A stretch of 5,238 bases of DNA from Lysobacterales bacterium UBA2790 (GTDB taxonomy: Bacteria > Pseudomonadota > Gammaproteobacteria > Xanthomonadales > Xanthomonadaceae): positions 18,635 to 23,872 of the forward strand of contig DEHW01000123.1 of NCBI GenBank assembly GCA_002352135.1, written 5' to 3'. Below are positions 1 through 5,238 of this stretch, piece by piece. Made by a program: the position numbers and the translations under genes. Numbering within the stretch: position 1 is the first letter of the stretch; each line of letters opens with the position of its first letter. The notes below the pieces were generated by a model. That model did not search any database. It was not told the origin of the DNA and saw nothing but the letters and a program-made list of their open reading frames with translations.

Positions 1-1
1 C

Positions 2-859
2 GCGAATGCCTGGGTGGTTGGCATCAGTCTGTTGCTGCTTGGTTTGATGGAGAAAATCCTGCTCGCCGACAGCGTGTTTGCGCCGGTCGCTGATGCCGTG
101 TTCGCCGCCGCAGCGAAGCCGGATTCAGCGATGGCCTGGGCGGGTGCGCTGGCGTTTTCCGGGCAGATCTTCTGTGACTTTGCCGGTTACTCGACGGCGG
201 CGATTGGTACCGCCGCGCTGTTTGGTTTCTGGCTGCCCGACAACTTCCGCTCTCCTTATGCGGCGACCGGGTTCTCTGATTTCTGGCGGCGCTGGCACAT
301 CTCGCTGTCGAGCTGGCTGCGCGACTACCTCTACATTCCGCTGGGCGGCAATCGTGGCGGACGCCTGTTCACCTTGCGCAATCTGCTGCTGACCATGTTG
401 CTCGGTGGGCTTTGGCATGGCGCGGCCTGGACGTTTGTGGCTTGGGGCGGTTTTCACGGCTTGATGTTGGCATTGGAACGGCTGGCGCAGCCGCTCATCA
501 CGCGCATCAGTGCGTTGCTGGGTGGCGTCGGACGACTGATCGGCGGGCTGTTGACGCTGCTGGCGGTGGTGCTGGCCTGGGTCTGGTTTCGTGCGACGGA
601 TTTCTCGCAAGCGGCGCATCTGCATCAGCAAATGCTGTGGCCCGAAGCGGGCGAACTGGGACTGAGTGTCGAGGCGAAATTGGCGATCCTCGTGTTCGCT
701 CTGCTCTGGCTGGCCCACTGGTTGAGCCGCAATCTCGCGCTGCGTCAATGGCTGCAGGCCAGAAGCGCACTCAGTCTGGGGCTGATCTGGAGCCTGTTGA
801 TCATCCTGATCGTGTGGTCACCCGGCACCTCGCGTGCCTTCATCTACTTCCAGTTCTGA
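2..859 (+). CDS. MBOAT-family O-acyltransferase, AlgI-like, C-terminal part (5' end outside the window)
   Basis: This is a multi-pass inner-membrane acyltransferase of the AlgI/PatA/DltB type, predicted to carry acetyl groups across the membrane for O-acetylation of an extracytoplasmic polysaccharide. The frame is open to the left edge and 285 residues are visible. AlgI relatives run to about 470-520 residues, so roughly 190-230 are missing. The family hallmarks are present: CDFAGYS, then FWRRWHISLS followed by WLRDYLYIPLGGNR (around residues 94-116), then GLWHGAAWTF. The His of LWHG (codon 416-418) sits where the family has its catalytic His; the His of RWHIS is at 296-298. Several hydrophobic segments follow, and the protein ends in FIYFQF, a normal AlgI-type terminus, so the 3' end is complete. 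The GTG at 14 is internal to the frame and not a credible start. The next gene begins 2 bases downstream, which implies co-transcription. The family call is very secure; the exact polymer acetylated cannot be read from this sequence. Confidence 0.95.
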   Translation, partial: ANAWVVGISLLLLGLMEKILLADSVFAPVADAVFAAAAKPDSAMAWAGALAFSGQIFCDFAGYSTAAIGTAALFGFWLPDNFRSPYAATGFSDFWRRWHISLSSWLRDYLYIPLGGNRGGRLFTLRNLLLTMLLGGLWHGAAWTFVAWGGFHGLMLALERLAQPLITRISALLGGVGRLIGGLLTLLAVVLAWVWFRATDFSQAAHLHQQMLWPEAGELGLSVEAKLAILVFALLWLAHWLSRNLALRQWLQARSALSLGLIWSLLIILIVWSPGTSRAFIYFQF

Positions 860-861
860 GC

Positions 862-1854
862 ATGCGCCGAGTCCTGACTGCCGCCGTGATTGCCCTGGTT
901 CTGAGCAGCCTCGTTCTGTCCGGCGTGGCGAAGTATTGGCGTGGCCGAGGTTATGCGCCGGTGATCATGGACTCGCCCGATTTCTGGTCGATCCAGCGCG
1001 CCAATGTCTATGCCCGCGACAAGACGCCACTCGTGTTTCTGGGTGCCTCGCGCACCCTGTATGCCATCGACCGCGATACGGTGATCTCCCGTCTGCCGGG
1101 CTATACCCCGGTGATGCTGGCGCGTGATGGCGAGTATCCCTTGGCGACCTTGCGTGATCTGGCTGAGGACGAGGACTTCCGTGGCACGGTGGTCTGCGAT
1201 CTGGATGCGATCGCGTTCTCAGAACCTGGACTGGTGATGCAGCAGGCTCAGGTCGACTATTTCCACCAGCAGTTCACTCCGAGTCGTTCGCTTCATCGTC
1301 GTCTGCTCAGTCATTGGCAGCGGTGGTCGGTGGTGGCGAGGCCGGATTTCAGTCTGACGCGCAGCGTACTGCGCGCGTGGAAAGCGGAGCCCGAGCCATT
1401 TCACCCTTTCCAGTGGCTGAGTTTGCGGCGTTACGGTTCGATCGATTTCACCGTGGGCGATCCAGAGGTGCCGAAGCAGGACTTGATTCGTGAGGTGGAA
1501 TCGCACAATGGCCATCTCCCGCGCTTCCCGTTCGACGAATGGTGGCCGCAGGTCGAAGCCAGTCACGCCTGGGTGAACGCGATCCAAGCGCGCGGCGGTG
1601 AGGTGATTTTCTACGCCTCGCCCACCAGTGGCTTTCGCCGCGAAGTGTTCGAAGACTGGGCACCGCGCGCCGAGTACTGGGACAAGATGGCCGCGGTGTC
1701 ACCCGCCAAAGTGTTGAATGCGCTGGACGTGCCTGCCTTGCGCGACTTCCCTCTGCCGGATGATTCGCACGTCGATTTCCGCCAGAAGCCGGCCTATACG
1801 CATGCCTTGATTGATGCCCTGCAGGCGCGTGGGTGGTTGCAGACGTCGCATTGA
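862..1854 (+). CDS. Membrane-anchored periplasmic SGNH-hydrolase-like protein, probable partner of the MBOAT acyltransferase
   Basis: A 330-residue protein. After a short basic start (MRR), residues 4-23 form one hydrophobic segment with no clear signal-peptidase site, so I predict an N-terminal anchor with the rest in the periplasm. LVFLGASRT places Ser63 as a candidate SGNH block I nucleophile, and DDSHVDF near the C-terminus (Asp300, His303) fits the DxxH of block V. Between them is a conserved-looking stretch (LARDGEYPLATLRDLA, residues 86-101) of the kind I recall in proteins encoded next to AlgI-like genes. A clear block III GxxN is not evident. The ATG at 862 follows the upstream TGA by 2 bases with no strong Shine-Dalgarno, suggesting translational coupling. 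The frame is open upstream to 412, but that part only shadows the MBOAT gene. By analogy with AlgX, AlgJ or PatB the protein may transfer acetyl groups to a glycan. That role is inferred from context and two motifs; esterase activity is also possible. Confidence 0.85.
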   Translation: MRRVLTAAVIALVLSSLVLSGVAKYWRGRGYAPVIMDSPDFWSIQRANVYARDKTPLVFLGASRTLYAIDRDTVISRLPGYTPVMLARDGEYPLATLRDLAEDEDFRGTVVCDLDAIAFSEPGLVMQQAQVDYFHQQFTPSRSLHRRLLSHWQRWSVVARPDFSLTRSVLRAWKAEPEPFHPFQWLSLRRYGSIDFTVGDPEVPKQDLIREVESHNGHLPRFPFDEWWPQVEASHAWVNAIQARGGEVIFYASPTSGFRREVFEDWAPRAEYWDKMAAVSPAKVLNALDVPALRDFPLPDDSHVDFRQKPAYTHALIDALQARGWLQTSH

Positions 1855-1864
1855 GATGCTGGAC

Positions 1865-1895
1865 AGCGGCAAGCGCGCCACGCACGCTTGTCGTT
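1865..1895 (+). other. Intergenic stem-loop between the SGNH-like gene and kynA
   Basis: Bases 1865-1875 pair with 1885-1895 (11 pairs, two of them G-U), with a core of CAAGCG against CGCTTG. One mismatch (1876/1884), two further pairs and a CAC loop (1879-1881) complete it. The structure lies 10 bases after the SGNH gene stop and 19 bases before the kynA ATG. It is followed by TTCCCCC rather than a T-run, so it is not a classic intrinsic terminator. It could protect the 3' end of the upstream message, attenuate readthrough, or form part of the kynA leader. The pairing is seen directly; the role is unknown. Confidence 0.4.
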
Positions 1896-1902
1896 CCCCC
1901 GC

Positions 1903-1908
1903 AAGAGA
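1903..1908 (+). promoter_or_regulatory. Ribosome binding site of kynA
   Basis: AAGAGA is a purine-rich, moderately Shine-Dalgarno-like stretch ending 6 bases before the ATG at 1915. It decides the start: the in-frame TTG at 1888 lies inside the stem-loop at 1865-1895, has no such site, and would add nine residues before the normal N-terminus. Starting at 1915 also brings the catalytic residue numbers into exact register with the Xanthomonas enzyme as I recall it. Confidence 0.5.
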
Positions 1909-1914
1909 TTCGCC

Positions 1915-2766
1915 ATGAGCAGCGAAGACAACCAACGCCCACTGGAAGCGGGCATCACCCGCGATCTGCGTGATCGCCTGAGTTACGGCAGCTATCTGCA
2001 ACTCGATCTGCTGCTGAGTGCGCAGCGCCCGGCCTCCGAACCGGCCAATCACGATGAAATGATGTTCATCGTCCAGCACCAAGTGTCCGAGCTGTGGATG
2101 AAGCTGATCATCCACGAGCTGCGACTGGCTATTCGTCATCTGCAGAACGATGATCTCGATCCGGTGCAGAAGATTCTGGCACGCGTGAAGCAGGTACAAC
2201 GCCAGTTGTTCGAGCAATGGTCGGTGCTGGAAACGCTCACCCCCAGCGAGTACGCGCGCTTTCGCGACGCTCTGGGTCCTTCATCAGGCTTCCAGTCCCA
2301 CCAGTACCGTCTGATCGAGTTCATGCTGGGCAACAAAAATGCCGACATGATCAGCGTGTTCGCGCACGATCCGCCCATTCAGCGGGAGCTGACCGGCGCA
2401 CTGCAGGCGCGCAGCCTGTACGACGAATTCCTGCACCATCTGGCCCGCGCCGGGCATGCCGTTCCATCGCACTGCATCGAGCGCGATTTTTCTCGCGCGC
2501 ATGTGCGAACGCCTGAGCTGTTGCCGGTGTTCCAGCGCATCTACGCCGACACCGCCCGTCATTGGTCTGCGTATGCTCTGTGCGAACAATTGGTCGATGT
2601 CGAACAGAGCTTCCAACTCTGGCGCTTCCGCCACATGAAAACCGTCGAACGCGTTATCGGCTACCGCCGTGGCACCGGCGGCTCCAGCGGCGTCGGCTTT
2701 CTGAAGCAGGCATTGGAACTGACCTTCTTTCCCGAATTGCTGGATGTGCGGACAGTGATGGGGTGA
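1915..2766 (+). CDS. kynA: Tryptophan 2,3-dioxygenase (heme enzyme)
   Basis: A cytoplasmic heme dioxygenase, tetrameric in its family, that inserts O2 into L-tryptophan to give N-formylkynurenine, the first and usually rate-setting step of the kynurenine route. The 283-residue length is full for the bacterial family. Visible signatures are [13 protein letters not shown] (Phe51, His55 of the substrate pocket), [18 protein letters not shown] (Tyr113, Arg117 that binds the substrate carboxylate, and the flexible loop around Ser124-Gly125), [11 protein letters not shown] (His240, the proximal heme ligand) and [12 protein letters not shown] (Thr254, which contacts the substrate ammonium). These positions match my recollection of the Xanthomonas campestris enzyme without gaps. 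No kynureninase, formamidase or other pathway gene is in view, so it looks monocistronic or loosely attached to the upstream pair, separated by 60 bases with a stem-loop. All key residues are present, so the enzyme should be active. Confidence 0.98.
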   Translation: MSSEDNQRPLEAGITRDLRDRLSYGSYLQLDLLLSAQRPASEPANHDEMMFIVQHQVSELWMKLIIHELRLAIRHLQNDDLDPVQKILARVKQVQRQLFEQWSVLETLTPSEYARFRDALGPSSGFQSHQYRLIEFMLGNKNADMISVFAHDPPIQRELTGALQARSLYDEFLHHLARAGHAVPSHCIERDFSRAHVRTPELLPVFQRIYADTARHWSAYALCEQLVDVEQSFQLWRFRHMKTVERVIGYRRGTGGSSGVGFLKQALELTFFPELLDVRTVMG

Positions 2767-2775
2767 CCGATCACC
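2762..2775. repeat. Short inverted repeat in the kynA / beta-helix gene junction
   Basis: GGTGA (2762-2766) and TCACC (2771-2775) form perfect 5-bp arms around a 4-base loop. The left arm overlaps the kynA stop codon. A second small arm pair, GAGG (2783-2786) and CCTC (2792-2795), spans the stop of the convergent gene. Neither is followed by a T-run on either strand, so either would be at best a weak bidirectional terminator. The pairs are short enough to arise by chance. Confidence 0.2.
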
Positions 2776-2786
2776 TTCCCTAGAGG

Positions 2787-4160
2787 CTACCCCTCAAACC
2801 CATTCGCAAACAGAAATCCATCGACAGGCCGTTCATAAGCGCCAATGTCGAGCGCTCCGGCGCTGGGTCGGGTGGTTGGGCTGTCGGATGGGGTCGCGTT
2901 GGGATGGAAGGCGGGTGGGAAGTGGGGATGGCTGATCTCGTAGCCGCTGGCGGTGGCCGCTGTGCCCGCTGCATTCAGCAGGGGCGAGCCGATGGCGGGT
3001 CGGAAGTCGTTGCCGCTGCTATTGACGAAGCCGGGGTCGGTGCCGGTCAGATTGTCTGTCCAGTCGGTGGGGACGAAGCTGGAACTGGCGTCGAACCAGT
3101 TATGGCTGCCGCGAACGCGCGAATTGCCGCTGGCCCAGACGGCTTCGACCTCGCGGACGATGCGAAAGCTCGCCGCGCCGTCGCGCAGGAAGACGTTGTT
3201 GTGCATTTCCACTGCGTCGATGCCATCGAACAAGCGGAATATCGTCGGCGTGTCGTTGTTGCTGTGGCGACGCAGGACGGTGTTGTTGACGAAGCGATAG
3301 CGTCCATTTGATTGTCCGGTGCCGTCGCCACCAAAGCGGAAAATCGCGCCGAAATCGCCGTCATGCACAATCACATTGCCGACGATGTCCGAGTCCTCGC
3401 GGGCGGTGCCTTCCGGTGTGCCACCCGCAGGATCGGGGCCGATCAGTTCCAGCGTGTGGTAGTACGCGCCTTCCAGCCAGTTGTAGTAGATCTCGTTGCG
3501 CTCGGCGCGGCTCTTGATCAGGTTGCCACCTTCGCCGCTATCACCGAATCGGCTGTCGCGCACGATACTGTGCTGCAGACGGAACACGCTGCCGGGCCAC
3601 GTCAACTCGTCGGTCGCCATGTAAATCGCGTGATTGAACTGGCCTGAACCGGCGTTGCGGATTTCCGAATATTCGATGGTCAGTGAACCCGAATCCTGAT
3701 CAGCGCCCAGAATTCCGTGGCGTGGGCAATCGCGCACCAACACGTCGCGAATCAGTACATCGTGACTGTGGTGATAGATGCAGCGAAAAGTGTTGTCGGC
3801 AACCGACCCGACGACTTCGAAGCCCTCGAACACCACATGGTTGGCCAAGCGGAACTCGATGGTATTGGTGCCTCCCAGCAGGATCGGGCGCTGACCATTG
3901 ACCCGCAGGCCACGAATGGTGACCGGGTTACCCACCGCACCACCATCGGCGTCGCGCAGGATCACGTTACCGGGGTAGGTGACATTGCCGTCGACTTCCA
4001 CCACATCGCCGGGTTGCAGATCGACGGCATCGAACAAGGGCTGCAGGGCCGTCCAAGCGCGTCCTGGACCCACCTGAAAGGTGGCGGCGCACGCACTTTC
4101 ACCGACTGCACTGATGAGGATCAGGAGCAGCAATCGTTGACAGCGGTGCGAAGGAATCAT
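2787..4160 (-). CDS. Secreted right-handed parallel beta-helix repeat protein with a C-terminal GFE-type tail
   Basis: A 457-residue exported protein of unknown substrate. Residues 1-25 form a signal peptide: basic start, LLLLILI core, and a likely cut after Ala-Cys-Ala before ATFQVGPG. FQVGPGRAWTALQ followed by LQPGDVVEV is the usual entry to pectate-lyase-like beta-helix proteins. Residues about 60-360 carry irregular parallel beta-helix coils with typical phrases such as NPVTIRGL, HVVFEGFEV, HDVLIRDVLV, LTIEYSEIRN, RNEIYYNWLE, SDIVGNVIV and YRFVNNTVL. A conserved-looking block GGNLIKSRAERN (211-222) and HTLELIGPD (235-243) may face the groove. The end has a capping module, DFRPAIGSPLLNAAG and then ALDIGAYER (436-444), resembling what I recall of the choice-of-anchor Q type, and stops at FLFANGFEG. 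The ATG at 4160 is the only usual start (ATG, GTG or TTG) before the upstream stop, though no Shine-Dalgarno is apparent. It could be a polysaccharide lyase, an epimerase or a non-catalytic surface protein; I see no diagnostic active site. Confidence 0.88.
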   Translation of the reverse strand: MIPSHRCQRLLLLILISAVGESACAATFQVGPGRAWTALQPLFDAVDLQPGDVVEVDGNVTYPGNVILRDADGGAVGNPVTIRGLRVNGQRPILLGGTNTIEFRLANHVVFEGFEVVGSVADNTFRCIYHHSHDVLIRDVLVRDCPRHGILGADQDSGSLTIEYSEIRNAGSGQFNHAIYMATDELTWPGSVFRLQHSIVRDSRFGDSGEGGNLIKSRAERNEIYYNWLEGAYYHTLELIGPDPAGGTPEGTAREDSDIVGNVIVHDGDFGAIFRFGGDGTGQSNGRYRFVNNTVLRRHSNNDTPTIFRLFDGIDAVEMHNNVFLRDGAASFRIVREVEAVWASGNSRVRGSHNWFDASSSFVPTDWTDNLTGTDPGFVNSSGNDFRPAIGSPLLNAAGTAATASGYEISHPHFPPAFHPNATPSDSPTTRPSAGALDIGAYERPVDGFLFANGFEG

Positions 4161-4261
4161 GGGCGTGCGCTGCCAAGGTGGGACGCAGAGCGTTGCACCG
4201 ACCTTGCCGAGGAACCGTGAAGTGGCTCGCAGGCAGCGACGGAAAAGGGTGCTGCGGCGTC

Positions 4262-4288
4262 AGGCTCCACGTGGCGCCACGTCGGCCT
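4262..4288 (-). terminator. Perfect 14-bp palindrome with outer arms just after the nhaA stop: possible terminator or operator
   Basis: ACGTGGCGCCACGT (4269-4282) is its own reverse complement. Outer arms AGGC (4262-4265) and GCCT (4285-4288) extend it across a 3/2-base internal loop. In the nhaA transcript the structure begins immediately after the stop codon, and a short U-run (TTTT at 4246-4243, reading leftward) follows about 16 bases later, too far for a textbook intrinsic terminator. The same palindrome lies about 110 bases upstream of the beta-helix gene start and could instead be a binding site for a dimeric regulator. The rest of the 4161-4288 spacer shows no clear promoter boxes or small gene. 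Confidence 0.3.
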
Positions 4289-5238
4289 TCAAACGGCTGC
4301 TGGAAGGCGTGGGCGTAATGCGCGCGCGGTAAAGGTTCCGAACACGAACGCACCGACCGTACCAAGTAGCACACCGATTTTCGCGGCATCGGCGGCAGCG
4401 GAACCTGGTGCATAGGCGAGCGTGCCGATGAACAGGGCCATCGTAAAGCCGATACCGCAGAACAGAGCGACCGGCAGATAGTCGACCAATCGCAGATTGT
4501 CCGGCAGTCCGCCACCCAGCCGACTGGCGATCCAGGTGCCCAGAAGGATGCCGATCGGTTTGCCCGCCAACAGACCCAATGTAATGCCCAGCGTGATCGG
4601 ATGCACCAGAGCGCTCAGCGACATGCCGGTGAGCGAGACGCCCGCATTGGTCAGGCCAAATAACGGCAGGATCAGCCAGCTGACCCAGGGCTTGAGCGCA
4701 TGGTCGAGTTTCTCGGCGGGGCTGTTGCCGTCCTGCGAGGCGGGCATGAACAAGCCCATGACCACACCAGCCAAGGTGGCATGCACGCCGGATTTCAACA
4801 CGCAGACCCACAGGAACAAACCCACTGCGACATACGGCCAGATGCGCTGCACGCGCAGGCTGGACAGGATAAACAAAGCCGCGACCCCGACAGCTGCGAA
4901 GCCGAGCATCGCCTTGCTCAGTTGGTCGGTGTAGAACAGAGCGATAACCACGATGGCGCCCAGATCGTCGATCACCGCCACGGCGGTCAGAAAGGCAATC
5001 AATGGGGCGCGAATGCTCGGTGCCGCCAGCGCCATCAGCCCAATGGCAAAGGCGATATCGGTCGCAGCCGGGATGGCCCAACCTGACAGATTGCCCGCCT
5101 GGTTCCAGTTGAAGACCAGGAAGATCAGGGCGGGCACGGCCATGCCACCGATTGCGGCTCCCAGCGGCAGGATGCGCGCCTGCGGAGTCGACAAGGAGCC
5201 ATGCTGCCATTCGTGCTTGATTTCGACGCCGACCAGCA
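4289..5238 (-). CDS. nhaA: Na+/H+ antiporter NhaA (N-terminus beyond the right edge)
   Basis: An inner-membrane electrogenic antiporter that, in the characterised E. coli protein, exports one Na+ (or Li+) for two H+ imported and serves sodium tolerance and alkaline pH homeostasis. The frame is open to the right edge; 315 residues are visible and about 73 are missing compared with E. coli NhaA (388 residues). With that offset the functional residues fall in register: LVGVEIKHE carries Glu78 and Glu82 (position 81 is His where E. coli has Arg), PAATDIAFA carries Asp133, VIDDLGAI carries the ion-binding pair Asp163 and Asp164, and LKSGVHATLAG carries His225. GKPIG supplies the TM10 lysine (Lys300, after a one-residue indel), and CGIGFTMALF is the late-helix signature. 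The protein ends normally at ALRPRLPAAV. The TTG at 5194 is an internal codon, not a start. No nhaR-like regulator is in view. All transport residues are present, so function is expected. Confidence 0.98.
   Translation of the reverse strand, partial: LVGVEIKHEWQHGSLSTPQARILPLGAAIGGMAVPALIFLVFNWNQAGNLSGWAIPAATDIAFAIGLMALAAPSIRAPLIAFLTAVAVIDDLGAIVVIALFYTDQLSKAMLGFAAVGVAALFILSSLRVQRIWPYVAVGLFLWVCVLKSGVHATLAGVVMGLFMPASQDGNSPAEKLDHALKPWVSWLILPLFGLTNAGVSLTGMSLSALVHPITLGITLGLLAGKPIGILLGTWIASRLGGGLPDNLRLVDYLPVALFCGIGFTMALFIGTLAYAPGSAAADAAKIGVLLGTVGAFVFGTFTARALRPRLPAAV

Noticed and set aside
125..748. A 207-codon open frame antisense to the MBOAT gene
   Set aside because: Gln/Arg-rich translation with no domain or signal; it is the antisense shadow of a well-supported membrane protein gene.
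412..861. Upstream in-frame extension of the SGNH-like gene
   Set aside because: It overlaps the MBOAT gene entirely, its translation is low-complexity Ala/Gly/Arg-rich text typical of an out-of-frame GC-rich shadow, and the ATG at 862 directly starts an N-terminal anchor.
1888..1914. TTG at 1888 as an alternative kynA start
   Set aside because: It lies inside the stem-loop, lacks a ribosome binding site, and would shift residue numbering out of the family register; ATG at 1915 is better.
2904..3647. Plus-strand open frames inside the beta-helix gene region
   Set aside because: Several overlapping Ala/Val/Arg-rich frames with no coherent domain; they are antisense shadows of a gene with clear protein-level signatures.
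3717..4220. A 167-codon plus-strand open frame antisense to the start of the beta-helix gene
   Set aside because: No ribosome binding site or family resemblance; the opposite strand has a signal peptide and beta-helix coils in a continuous frame.
4260..5210. Long open frame on the minus strand overlapping nhaA in another frame
   Set aside because: The translation is Arg/Gly/His-rich without recognisable domains, while the nhaA frame matches the antiporter family along its full length.
1..5238. Search for tRNA, rRNA, CRISPR, insertion sequences, long direct repeats or phage-type genes
   Set aside because: By eye I found no tRNA-like cloverleaf, no spaced repeats, no transposase motifs and no terminal inverted repeats; gene content and composition look like ordinary chromosome.

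Overview
The window is GC-rich (by eye roughly 60% or more), densely coded bacterial chromosome. It holds five protein genes and no RNA gene, insertion sequence or CRISPR array that I can see. The likely source is a gammaproteobacterium of the Lysobacterales (Xanthomonadales), perhaps Rhodanobacteraceae-like. Two things suggest this. The tryptophan 2,3-dioxygenase lines up without gaps, residue number for residue number at its catalytic positions, with the Xanthomonas campestris enzyme as I remember it. The secreted beta-helix protein ends in a short FANGFEG tail that I associate, from memory, with secreted proteins of that order. The taxonomic call is an inference.

Layout, left to right. Positions 2-859 (+) hold the C-terminal part of an AlgI-type MBOAT O-acyltransferase, cut by the left edge. 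Two bases later, 862-1854 (+) encodes a membrane-anchored periplasmic SGNH-like protein. Together they look like a polysaccharide O-acetylation pair. A 60-base gap with a clear stem-loop (1865-1895) precedes kynA (1915-2766, +), a complete tryptophan 2,3-dioxygenase. Only 20 bases separate its stop codon from the stop of a convergent gene (2787-4160, -), which encodes a secreted right-handed parallel beta-helix protein of unknown substrate. A 128-base spacer follows, with a perfect 14-bp palindrome next to the nhaA stop codon. Then comes nhaA (4289-5238, -), a Na+/H+ antiporter whose N-terminus lies beyond the right edge.

How the genes relate. The MBOAT and SGNH genes are almost certainly one transcription unit acting on an exported glycan: the MBOAT protein moves acetyl groups across the inner membrane and the periplasmic partner would pass them on. 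The beta-helix protein could also act on carbohydrate, but nothing in the sequence links it to the acetylation pair. kynA starts tryptophan catabolism and NhaA handles sodium and pH homeostasis; both look like stand-alone housekeeping genes. I see no convincing new biological system. The most interesting items are the divergent SGNH partner, the beta-helix protein with its C-terminal tail, and the two inverted repeats between genes.
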